Positions 51,660-64,000 of a DNA stretch of 64,000 nt are shown one piece after another (positions within the stretch are counted from its first letter, which is position 1; the number at the start of each line of letters is the position of its first letter). Where the stretch lies: contig JAJQJQ010000005.1 in NCBI GenBank assembly GCA_028622995.1, positions 6,944,001 to 7,008,000 of the forward strand, read 5' to 3'. The notes beneath the pieces were generated by a model. The model saw nothing but the letters and a program-made list of their open reading frames with translations. It was not told where the DNA came from and did no database searches. A program made the position numbers and the translations under genes. This DNA comes from Panagrolaimus kolymaensis. Lineage: Eukaryota > Nematoda > Chromadorea > Rhabditida > Panagrolaimidae.

Positions 51660-52067
51660 ATGGGAGGATGGAGACTGGAATCAGCTCGATTTTTTGTTTT
51701 GGTGGCTTTTCCTGTTGGAGCTTTTTGGGCTTTTAATCAACCAGCTTTCTTCAAATTCTTTGTGAGTAACTTTTATTTGCTTTAAAAGATTGAGTAAAAA
51801 CTTTTTTTATTTATTTACACACAACTTCGATTTGAAGGTTGTTCAATACTTTCTTAGTTCTTTTTTTCATTATATGTATTTTTGACGTTTACCATTTTTT
51901 AGATGAAAGGATACAAACTTCCTGATACAACAGAAAGCGATGCAAAAATTGGAGCATGGAAAGAATCATTATTGGAAGAACGAAGAAAGAAAGAATATGA
52001 GAAGTTTTTACGTGAGCAAATGGCCTTTGAAGAAGCTCGAAAGATTCGTGAAGAAAATAAAATCTAA
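51660..52067 (+). CDS. PET100 cytochrome c oxidase assembly factor
   Basis: Two exons, 51660-51761 and 51903-52067; 88 residues. Small inner-membrane mitochondrial protein needed for complex IV assembly. The start MGGWRLESARFFVLVAFPVG followed by AFWAFNQP matches the PET100 signature (K/R-LE-x-x-R ... FPV-x-x-F-W-x-x-NQ), with the single transmembrane helix at residues 9-27, then a charged helical C-terminus (WKESLLEERRKKEYEKFLRE). The length is slightly above human PET100 (73). The first-exon ATG follows a splice acceptor by 13 bases. The next gene starts 276 bases downstream on the same strand, so the pair may be an operon. Confidence 0.88.
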
Positions 52068-52342
52068 TGTTTCAATTATCGGGTTTAATTATGAATGTTG
52101 TATATATTCTCTGTTAGGTCTTATTTCTTGTTAGTCATCGATGCGCTATTGTTATGTTTCCTTTCGCCTTAAAACGTCCATCCGTGTTTCTCTATTTGTC
52201 ATCATATTGACGCGATAAAAAACTTATGTCGAAATTTTGCTCGCTTTTCTTATATGTGGTTAGAGATTCCGCTAATGATTTCTCATTTTTCGTTTATTTC
52301 GTTTACGTTTTTTCTTTGATTTTACTACAGGTACACAAATCG

Positions 52343-53012
52343 ATGCTATTACAGAGACTCGCTCCTACATTTCAATTTACTGCTCGAAGAATGGCTTCCG
52401 CTTTTAACAATGTTCCTCTCATGCGCAACGGTGGTGGTAAAGAAGACAGCTCAAAGTTAAATGTATGTTTTTTTTTATACAAAGATTACTTTATTATCTC
52501 TTATTGTTTTCAGAACAAAGTTGTTGGGATTTATTTCTCAGCACACTGGTGCCCGCCTTGTCGTATGTTTCTCCATGTTTAAAGGAGTTGTAATATTTAA
52601 GAAAATGTTTTAGGTATGTTTACTCCTATCCTCAAAGACTTCTATGGAGAAATTGCTGATGATGACTTTGAAATCGTCTTCGTTTCCTTTGATCGAAGTG
52701 AATCTGACTTGAACAACTATCTCAAAGAAGCTCATGGTGAATGGCTCTATGTTCCATTTGGCGACAAAAATATTGAGTAAATCATTGATTACATAACTTC
52801 ATTCTTATATCCATTAATTTTAGAACACTCGGTGAAAAGTTTGGAGTTTCCGGAATCCCAGCGCTTATTATTGTCAAGCCCGACGGAACTATTATTACCA
52901 AAGATGGTCGTGCTGCTGTTCAAAGTAAGTTGTAATGCTTATTCTTTTCTTATCTGACTAAACATTTTCAGGCAAAACACCCAAGGCTGCTCTTGCTTCA
53001 TGGAAAGCTTAA
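52343..53012 (+). CDS. Tryparedoxin / nucleoredoxin-like thioredoxin-fold protein
   Basis: Five exons: 52343-52462, 52514-52562, 52614-52776, 52824-52924, 52972-53012; 157 residues. Thioredoxin fold with active site WCPPC in FSAHWCPPCRMFTP, the tryparedoxin/nucleoredoxin variant, followed by FVSFDRSESDLNNYL and the cis-Pro region GVSGIPALIIVKPDG. The N-terminal 20 residues (LLQRLAPTFQFTARR) are basic and amphipathic and could be a mitochondrial presequence; an internal Met17 could give a cytosolic form. An acceptor (TACTACAG, ending 52330) sits 12 bases before the ATG. Close spacing after PET100 suggests co-transcription. Polyadenylation AATAAA at 53103. Role: thiol-disulfide exchange; partner unknown. 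Confidence 0.9.
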
Positions 53013-55233
<2,221 letters not shown>

Positions 55234-56750
55234 ATCAATAAACGGAAACTCTCTCAGCAAAGAAAAGAAAAACCTTGTATTCGCTTGAAAATTCTCTCGT
55301 AGTTTTCTTCCTTGTGTTTAGCCCTTTTTTATGATTTGAGCTTTTTTGTATTTTTTTTTAAATTTAAAATTTGAAAGAAAAAAAAACGGCATAATGGTCC
55401 GTTTTTTTATTTCAGCAGTTTCTTTTTTTGTATGACTTTTGTATATACACCATTTTTCTTCTTCAATTTTTGTGAAAATTTTCCAATGTTTTTGTCAAAT
55501 AAAAATCAAGGGGCAAAAATTGTTAAAACAAAGAATGTATTAATAAACACACGAGGAATGTTGAAATTGTAATGCGAGAGGAAAGGAAAGGTTGCCATTG
55601 GCAACATACAAATATATGTATATGTAAGAAAGATAGATAGAAGCCCAACGAGAAGAGGGAATGAAACCCATCGTCGGGGCACATTTACTTCTCTTCTTTT
55701 TTTAGCGGCTATTCCCTTCTTGTTCGATGTAAAATAAAATATGTGATAAATAGCAGTCATTAAGAATTAAACATTAATTTAAAATTCTTCCGTAAAGTGT
55801 TTGACTTTCGTGTTTCTAATCCATTAAAGCTTTTTTTCCATCTTTCAAAAACTTCATTTTGTTTTGAGCCTTTTTTTCCTGTTCAAGCTCGCTAAAAGCA
55901 GAATGATTTTGATGTTGTTGAAGATGGTTGACTTTCAAAAAGCTTCTCATAAAAAAATAAAGGATCGTTCTTTGTTTTTATAGGATGGCTTTTTCATGGT
56001 TTACTGATTTTGTATGAGGCTTTATTTTCTCGCTATAATTTATAAGTGCTTCTTTTTCAAAGCTGTCATTAACAGTGCTTGTTAGTGGCCCAACAAAAAA
56101 AGGTACTAGAGAAGAGTTGCCAATAATTTTAAACTGGGAGGACCCGCATTTCAAAGTTTGCACCTTAATTTCAATTTCCTATTTTTGAATCTCCATTTTA
56201 ACCACAAATTTTTGAAAAAGCTTTTAATGTTTTTCTAAAACTTTTCTAATAATTTTATTCTTTGGACTCCTTTTTATTCTTAAACTAACAATTAAAAAAA
56301 ATATCGATACATTACATTTAAAATATCGGAGCATGAAGCTTACAAGATTCAAAAAAAAGTGCGTCATTATTTCACCTTTTTTCTCATTGGAAAATGTTTT
56401 TTTTTTCTTGTCATTTTCCCCTCTCTTGACAGCTCATTTTTTCTTTTCTCATTTTTAAGGAAAAGGAACTACCTTTTTTGCTATGTTTTTTTCTTATTCT
56501 TTCTTTGTTTAACAAGGTCTCCTCCTTAAGGAAGAGAATATCCGATCACGAATTTTGCATCTCTCAATTTTTTACGTCAGAAAAAAAAGTAACTCAAATA
56601 TGAGTTACGCATTTTGGTTTTTATTTTTTTACTAAAAAAACTCCTTCATTGTTGTAGCGATTTAAAAATTAAAATTTTAGTTTAGTTTATATTTGAAATT
56701 GGATTTACTGTAGCTTTTATTTTTAGAGAAAAGAAAAAGCGAGAAGAAAA
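55234..56750. other. Intergenic, LGG-1 to PDE6-delta
   Basis: AT-rich 1.5 kb with the RFX-like palindrome at 55591. The minus-strand open frames at 55506-55760 and 55978-56163 are not supported by motifs. A TTATTTTTAG acceptor ends near 56726, 25 bases before the PDE6-delta ATG. Confidence 0.6.
55591..55605. promoter_or_regulatory. RFX-like palindrome, second copy
   Basis: GTTGCCATTGGCAAC: perfect inverted GTTGCC half-sites with a 3-base spacer. It lies about 1.15 kb upstream of the PDE6-delta gene, whose product carries lipidated cargo to cilia, and just 3' of LGG-1. It also contains CCAAT on the minus strand (ATTGG), so a CCAAT-box reading is possible. Confidence 0.45.
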
Positions 56751-57369
<619 letters not shown>

Positions 57370-57720
57370 TATTCTTTCAACAATCAATTTCAATTACGGT
57401 ATACTTTATTGTTTATAATTCATTTTTTATTCGATCTCATATTATTGTCAACAGTTTACAAAGACACATTTCATTCAATAATAATATGTTGTTGCACAGA
57501 AAAATTGCTACACAAAAAAATATTATATTAATTAGCAGAAGCAGCATAATCAAAAACGCGAAAACTGACATTTTTTGTTTTGTTTCAAATAACTTATTTT
57601 TGTTTCATTCAAGAATTTAATATTTTTTGAGGGTTTGTGAAAATAAAAGTAAAATAATAATAACAAATAAAATAAGGCAACAAATTATTTAAAACATGTT
57701 TTTGTTTTCAAAGAAAATTC
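57370..57720. other. Intergenic between convergent genes
   Basis: AT-rich 350-base gap holding the two 3' ends of PDE6-delta and cortactin. A TTATT-rich tract around 57480-57500 and 57650-57670 can serve as polyadenylation context. No gene. Confidence 0.6.
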
Positions 57721-60084
57721 TTAGATTGTTTGAACATAATTTGCGGGGAATAATCCAATTCGACCCTTGCATTTTCCACGCCACCAACCTTCATCAATTT
57801 GTTCAATATCCGTTATGGTATCATTAATATTAAATGAAATTTCATCTTCTTCTTGACAATCGTATTCAAATAAAGCTATAGCACAAATACCTTGCGATGT
57901 TGAAGATGCAGAAGCTTGTTGAGCTGGTTGCTGATGATGTTGTTGGGAAATATGAGAATTATCAGGAATTTCCTAAAATTAAATATAATTTTATTACTTT
58001 GTTATGCTTAAGTTTAAAACTTACATGATATGGTGGTTCTTCGTATCTTAAAGGTGGTTGTTGAGATTGGTGTTGCTGAGGTTGAGGAGATGGGATTTCT
58101 TCTGGAACGTAATCATATTGTGGAAGATTGCTGGGACCTTTAGGAGGTTCGGGTGCTGCTTCTGGTGGAGCTTCATATTGAGGTAAAGTATGAAATTGTG
58201 GTACAGGAGCTTTAGGTGGTTCTTCATGAATTTCATCATATTGTGGAACCGATTGGGGAATAAAAACTGGGACTTTGGCTGCGGGTTCATCTTCCCAATC
58301 ATCATTATCTTCTTCATCTGTGTCACTTCGTTTTGGAACCATCTTACTAATATTGGGTGGAGGTAAATTCATTCCAGGAAGAACAGGAACACGGGGTTGA
58401 GGTTGTTGTGGAGGCTCTTGCTCTTCAACAACAGGAGGTTCTTCATAACTTGGTCTAACTTCTGCTGCTGTTGGTTCGGGAGCTTTTTCAACAGCGAATG
58501 GTAAACGAACACCAATGGCTGCTTTTTGTTTAGGTGGAGAAACTCTTGGACGTTCTTCTTCAACTTGTGGAGCAGTTCCATCAGCGCCAGCCGCATCCAT
58601 TTGTTGCCATTTTTGATCAATTTTAGCTTGACGCTCATGTTCAAATTGTTCTTGTTGTTTTCGAAGTTCTTCATCTTCTCGCTTTCTTCGTTCACGTTCT
58701 TCTTGAACTTTATCTCCTTGTTGTTGGTTTGCAAGTTGTTCAAATCGGTTTTTAAGCGATGAGGCATTACCTTTTGGTGGGGTTGAATCTTGTTCTTTCG
58801 TTCGCGAATTTGCTTGACTTTCATGTTGTTGGAGTTTTCCAGGTTCATCATACCCTGCTGCAGATTTATCAACTCTATCTTTTTGCAAACCAAATTTTCC
58901 ACCAAACCCTTTTTTATAATCAGTTTGCGATTCATGAGGATGAACTTTTTCATGCTCTTCCCATCCAGCAGCTGATTTATCCTTGCGGTCTTTTTGTATA
59001 CCGAATTGGCCCCCAAATCCTTTCTTATAATCCGTTTGTGATTCGTGTTGTTGAAGCTTCTCGTGATCATCCCAACCCGCAGCTGATTTATCAACGCGGT
59101 CTTTTTGAATACCAAATTGACCACCGAAACCTTTCTTGTAATCTAAAATTAAGGGAGATATAAGTTTGGATCTTTAGACATTTTAGAGATTACCAGTTTG
59201 TGATTCGTGTTGTTGTAACTTTTCATGATCTTCCCAACCAACTGCTGACTTATCTTTTCTATCTTTTTGAATTCCAAACTGTCCACCAAAACCTTTCTTA
59301 TAATCAGTTTGTGATTCGTGCTGATGAAGCTTTTCGTGGTCATCCCAGCCTACAGCAGATTTATCGACTCTATCCTTTTGAATCCCAAATTGACCTCCAA
59401 AACCTTGTTTATAATCTTTTTGAGATTCATGTTGTTGGAGTTTTTCATGATCATCCCAACCAACGGCGGATTTATCTTTGCGATCCTTTTGAACTCCAAA
59501 TTGCCCGCCGAAGCCGTGTTTATAATCTGGAATTAAAATTTGAAAAAATGGAAAGTTTTAGATTTTGTTGCAAACCTTTTTGTGAATCGTGTTGGTTTAA
59601 CTTTTCACGATCCTCCCAACCATGAGCAGATTTATCCTTTTTATCCGTTTCAATACCATATTTACCGCCAAATCCTCGTGAATGATCTGTTTGTGATGCA
59701 TGTGGAACAACTTTTCCTTGATATTCATATGATTCAGCGCACTGAAAACTTTTGTTATGAGAAAAATAAAAGTATTAAATCTCCAACCTTATCTTTTCGA
59801 TCAGTTTGAACACCGAACTTGCCACCATAACCTTCGCTTGGTTTTGGCATTGTTTCTAATCTCTTTTTGGTTTCATCTGCATCAGCTTTAAGAATTTCTT
59901 TATGAAAATTTTTAAGGTTGAAAGCTTCTTGATGCCCTGAACCTTGAACGCCTTTTGATCCCCATCGACCTTCGCGTTCAGACATATCATTTACAAAATC
60001 CGATTCCGTTTCCCAATCATCATCTCCAAGATTAATGGGCTTTGGTGGTGGAGTAGGTTTCACACCAATTGGTGCAGGAGCCAT
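57721..60084 (-). CDS. Cortactin / HS1 actin-assembly protein
   Basis: Five exons: 60084-59788, 59741-59576, 59526-59194, 59142-58025, 57972-57721; 2,166 bases, 721 residues. N-terminal acidic region with the Arp2/3-binding DDW ([20 protein letters not shown], residues 21 on; then [11 protein letters not shown]), followed by about eight 37-residue cortactin repeats ([33 protein letters not shown]), about residues 84-382. Next come a charged helical stretch ([19 protein letters not shown]), a long Pro/Glu/Gln-rich region with PP and YEEPP motifs, and a C-terminal SH3 domain ([21 protein letters not shown]), residues 667-721. It binds F-actin and Arp2/3 and recruits dynamin/WIP-type ligands through SH3. 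Human cortactin has 6.5 repeats and 550 residues. Several introns fall at the same spot in the repeat, splitting the Asp codon before YK. A TTTTTTAG acceptor precedes the ATG. Confidence 0.95.
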
Positions 60085-61821
60085 ATTTATTTATTTATTT
60101 GAGGATGATAAAAACTAAAAAATATATAGATTTGTAATTGAAAGTTAAAAAAAAGTGAAATAAGTTTAAGTAGTAGCAAGCTATCACGTTAGGTTTTTTT
60201 TTCTTGCTGCCATCATCAAATGATTCACAAAAAAAAAAAGCGATGGAAAAAAAGGATGAAAGAGAATATGAGTCATCAGACAAGAAGAAAGATTGAAATA
60301 ACACAAACATCGTTGTTGTAAAGAAAAATAAGACAAAAAATAAAACCTTTCTCAATTATAGACTTTAAAAAAATACTTTAATTGATTGTTTTTAGTCAAA
60401 AAAATTTCAAAATGGTAGTTCAATCAATTTTTAATATTTTTATCATAAAAATCCACTCATTTTTTTGTGATTTTATTGTTAAGTTTTATCTATAGCTTGA
60501 AAAGGGGAACAATAAAAAAAGGCAGCGGCAAGACCAGCCAGCTTTTTGGGGTTTGCTTTTTCATCATCATCATCGAAGAAAAGGAAAATGCGCACATATT
60601 GCATTTTTTGAAGAGTTTTTTTTGTTGTCGTCGTCGATTGGTTGGTTTTATGGTCGGAGGTCGATAAAAAGAGGAGAGAGAGAAAAAATAAGTTGTTCAA
60701 GTCATTGGAGGGACATCATAGTTTATCTGAATGAATGAGTAAGCAAAAAAGGCTCTTCATTTGTTGTATCGAAATTTTTATCGCAATTTATTAAAAAAAG
60801 AAAAGTCACTTCAAAGGTGGCAATGAATGGCACCAATATATGTAATTGTTTAAGCGAAGATTAATGCACTAAGGGAATAAATATTGGGCGCAAAATACTT
60901 TGCAATAATTATGAAACTTCCTCACGAATTTGTAATTTAAAAAAAACAAACTAAAAAATAATTCAAAAAATCGCTCTCATTTAATTGCTTTCTAAACTAA
61001 CCTTTTATGTGTGAATTTTGACATGAAGCTGGAGTCCATAAAGGACATCATTGTTTAAAAACAAGATAAAAAAAATACGCTTCTGTTGCTTTTAACATTC
61101 ATAAAAGGAAAATGTTATTAATTTTCCTTTAAAATTTGTTCATATTTTTTTTAACGAAAAAAAAACGAAGAAAACTTCGCTATATTTATTCTGTTAATTT
61201 GCTTATTTTTGTAATGGTAAAATATTAGTTAATCCAGTGTCTACTTAAACAAAAATTATTACAAAATGGTTTGTTTTGTTAGTGTACGGTATTGCCAACG
61301 AAGCTTAACCATAAAAAAATTGTAAGTTCTGTGAATATTTTTTCTTCCAAATGTTAGCGATAGGCCACGGCTTTCTTTAAAAGAAAAGCCGTTAGTTTCG
61401 ATCTTCTTATTTATTCATAAAAAGCGCTTTATCTAAGGCCAAATCAAATGATGATCAAATTGCTCTTTCACTTTCCAAACATTAAAAACCAAGTAATTTT
61501 TGTGTTCCAAAGATTTTTTGGACTAAAATGCTCTTTTGACAGGCTTTGTTTATTTCATACCAAGTGAGCATTTTTGACAAACAAAAATTTATTACAAATA
61601 AATTAAACACAACGTACCAAAGAGATCTAAATAATTACAATAAGAAAATTAGCAGGAAAAAAATATTACCCGAATTAAGCATAAAGTATGAATGTATCCT
61701 TTTCAAAACAAACGGCGAGGGATTATTTATAAGAAATAGTTCACAGGAAAATAAACCATTTTAAGTTTTATTTCCCTTGTGATTTATCATCGAAGCAATA
61801 CATTTTTATCCACTTTCTTCG
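60085..61821. other. Intergenic, cortactin upstream region
   Basis: About 1.7 kb between cortactin and the 3' end of the Myb/SANT-like gene, both minus. AT-rich. A hairpin-capable stretch (ACGGCTTT near 61367 with AAAGCCGT near 61385) and a few low-complexity open frames are present; none looks like a gene. Confidence 0.55.
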
Positions 61822-63691
61822 TCAGCTTGAATTTGAAGGAGGAATATCCAGGATTGTTGATTCGCTAACAGTGTCTACAGTTGTAGAAACATTTTCACCA
61901 GCAGAATTTAAAATTGCTGAAGTTGAAGCGGATTCCCGCAAAAATGCTTCAATTTGAAGTTTAGTTAATTGAGTTTTAGCATCAGCTTCTTGTTTCTGTG
62001 ATCGAAGTAAGGCGAGTTTAGCTTGATGATATTCTTCTTCTCGGCGACGGCGTGATTCGTACTCGGTTTCTTCCCAAAATGCAGAAGACGGACGTGAATT
62101 TGTCCCTGATTCTGTAACGGAATTAAATTCTTCACCAACTGCTGAATTAGGGGATGTTGTTTCATCGGGAGTTGAAGTTTGTTCTTGCTGGATAAAAGTA
62201 AATAAGAATCATAAATAAAAATAAATATTAAATTTTTAAGTTATTCATTGTAACGAAAAAAAATTAAATACATTAATTAAAAATTTTTAGAAGCTTTAAG
62301 TTCGTTGCAATAACCTAATAATAATAGAAAACACTAACCCTTACCTTAACAACCCTGTTCCTTAATGCTGACAGCTCGCTTGGAGGGAATTGCGATACCA
62401 AAGTGGGAATCGTAGAGTGTCTCCCTCCACTTCGAGTTGAAAATCTCTTCTTTGATGGCGGTGCTTCATCTTTATCTTCAGGTGAGCTTCGTTTAGATCG
62501 CGGCTTTGAAGCTGTCGTCGAAGTGGATGGTTCCTTTTCTTGGGATTTAGCTTTCAGTGATTGATCATTCTTAATCAAATTTGTCATCCATTGAGGAAAT
62601 TTAACATTATCGACTGTGATATCAGAGAGACGAACTCGATGTTGAGTCCCTCTAATTTTTCGATAAAATAATTCAGCGATGTGACGAATCTTTTCTGATT
62701 TGAAAGAATAGGCTGACCGCATGGAACGCCATCGAGCACGAACCTAAAAAAAATAATGGAATAATTGAGGAAAGAGAGAGAAGCACGTGAATTGATCAGG
62801 TGGACAGCGAATGAAAAGAAAGAACTTGTTTTTTGTTGTTATTACAATTATGTTTTCGAAAAAGGATCATGGAAAAAGCTTATGTTTAACAAAGGATTCA
62901 AAAATCAAGCCTTTGATTTTTGTTGTAGAGAAAAAGAGCAGTGAAATATCAAGCATGGTTGCAACAATATCGCAATAACGCTTTGATTATCTAAAGGTGA
63001 TATAAGAAATAACTCAGGCATTTAGGATCCTATTGTGTGGTACTTTAAAAGAGTTAGAAGCTATCATGCTAGAAGTGGATGGCAACAATAGTCATGGGGT
63101 TCCAAGCGTAAGTTAAATCATAGTCATATTTTTCACGGGCCTACTACCACAAAACCAGTCCATCAACAAACTATTTTACATGACCCCATACAACGTTTGT
63201 TTGATGTATTTACTCAATATCACTGCTGATTTATTACAAAAAATCTGTCTTATCTTTAAGTTCCACCACAAAGTTCAACCACAATCTTTGTTATTTTTTA
63301 CGAAGTAAACAACCCAAACTTTAATTTCATTTTTTTCGTTCTTATTCTCAACCTACTGAGGACTCACCAAAGTGAATAAATGAATAACAATGCTTACCTG
63401 CTCGTCAGTGCGTTCAATACCACCAATTTTGTTACATAATCGTTCACGGATCAATTCCCAAACTTTATTTTTAGCATCCATAGCTGGCCCAGTTGCAGCA
63501 GTATTTGCTAATATACCTTCATGTAATGCAATTAAAAAGCTCATGATTACATTTTCTTCGTCATCAAAATTGATTACACCAGAAGATGATGGCGTAGTAG
63601 TAGTAGCACCAACAAAAGGGGCTGTTGCAGTTGTACCAGATGAAGAGGCTCGATTAGCTGTTGTTTGACTCCGTCGATTCATGATTTTCAT
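61822..63691 (-). CDS. Myb/SANT-like DNA-binding-domain protein
   Basis: Three exons, 63691-63398, 62743-62345 and 62187-61822; 352 residues. Residues about 41-135 resemble a Myb/SANT-like (MADF/zeste-type) domain: DEENVIMSFLIALHEGILAN, KNKVWELIRERLCNKIGGIE, then RTDEQVRARWRSMRSAYSFK, with Trp residues spaced as in such domains and the R-T-x-x-Q-V-R-x-[RK]-W signature before the recognition helix. After it come a basic Ser/Lys region (KPRSKRSSPEDKDEAPPSKK, a likely nuclear-localisation signal) and a C-terminal charged helix (ETEYESRRRREEEYHQAKLA), possibly a coiled coil for dimerisation. Probably a transcription factor or transposase-derived DNA-binding protein. A CCTTTTTAG acceptor lies about 11 bases before the ATG. 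The domain call is by pattern, not by search. Confidence 0.68.
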
Positions 63692-64000
63692 GAGTGAAGG
63701 GCCTAAAAAGGAAAAAAAGAAATCAGAAAAGGGCAAGACAAAATTCGGCAAATCGTCATCCTTCGACAATGACGATCACGGCGAAGTAAATTATTACAGC
63801 TACAATGTATTCATTTTTTTCTCGCTATGCTTAGTATGTAGAAAAAATACGTCGTCACTGCACACACTTTTTTTCTGTTCTTTGACTGACGGACTTCATT
63901 CTAACAAGCAACAAAAAAACTAGTGATGAAGAAGGAGGAGGAAAGCCAAAAAGAAGAACAAACATATATGTTTAAAAAAATCTAAAGCGCGCCAACGCTC
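63692..64000. other. Upstream region at right edge
   Basis: 5' side of the Myb/SANT-like gene. The longer minus frame upstream (to 63769) begins before a splice acceptor and is not needed. The plus-strand frame at 63681-63923 is not supported. Nothing else seen up to the window end. Confidence 0.5.

Noticed and set aside
58369..59124. 251-codon minus frame and several plus frames over the cortactin repeats
   Set aside because: Alternate-frame readings of the 111-base cortactin repeats.

Overview
The window reads as chromosomal DNA from a free-living or plant/animal-associated nematode. The evidence is: very AT-rich sequence with long A and T runs; short introns (mostly about 45-150 bases) with GTAAGT-like donors and TTTTTAG or TTTTCAG acceptors; splice acceptors a few bases upstream of many start codons (the pattern left by spliced-leader trans-splicing); and nematode-type families such as a C6-domain secreted protein. 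I could join about 19 protein-coding genes exon by exon with reading phase kept across every intron. No rRNA, tRNA or CRISPR was recognised.

Left edge (1-8.6 kb): the 5' part of a C6-domain secreted protein (minus), a broken cytochrome P450 remnant, and a complete 10-exon ABCC/MRP transporter of 1,577 residues. From 8.6 to 26.5 kb there is a gene-poor stretch holding a decayed Tc1/mariner-like insertion, a TTAA-flanked foldback element and a GC-rich hAT-like foldback element, but no gene I can support.

Middle (26.5-46.2 kb): an SLC2-type sugar transporter; two copies of the spliceosomal SmD1 gene arranged tail to tail; an RSP-5-like SR splicing factor; a prothymosin-like acidic protein; a two-pore potassium-channel homologue whose two selectivity filters are both lost; a small Cys-rich secreted or anchored protein; a dual-specificity phosphatase homologue with Ser in place of the catalytic Cys; and a BPHL/valacyclovirase-like hydrolase.

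Right part (47.7-64 kb): a TMEM216/TMEM17-family ciliary transition-zone protein with an RFX X-box about 100 bases upstream; a Cys-rich secreted protein; a second TTAA-flanked foldback element; the cytochrome-oxidase assembly factor PET100, closely followed on the same strand by a WCPPC tryparedoxin/nucleoredoxin-like protein (possible operon); a GABARAP/LGG-1 autophagy protein; PDE6-delta (prenyl-binding protein); an 8-repeat cortactin with Arp2/3-binding acidic tail and SH3 domain; and a Myb/SANT-like DNA-binding protein.

Most genes are independent housekeeping or cell-biology genes. The thematic links are RNA splicing (two SmD1 copies and the SR protein) and cilia or lipidated-cargo trafficking (TMEM216-like, PDE6-delta, RFX-like sites). 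The most unusual items are the filterless two-pore channel, the Ser-for-Cys pseudophosphatase, the tail-to-tail SmD1 pair with patchy identity, the cortactin gene and the three foldback elements. I found no previously undescribed multi-gene system.
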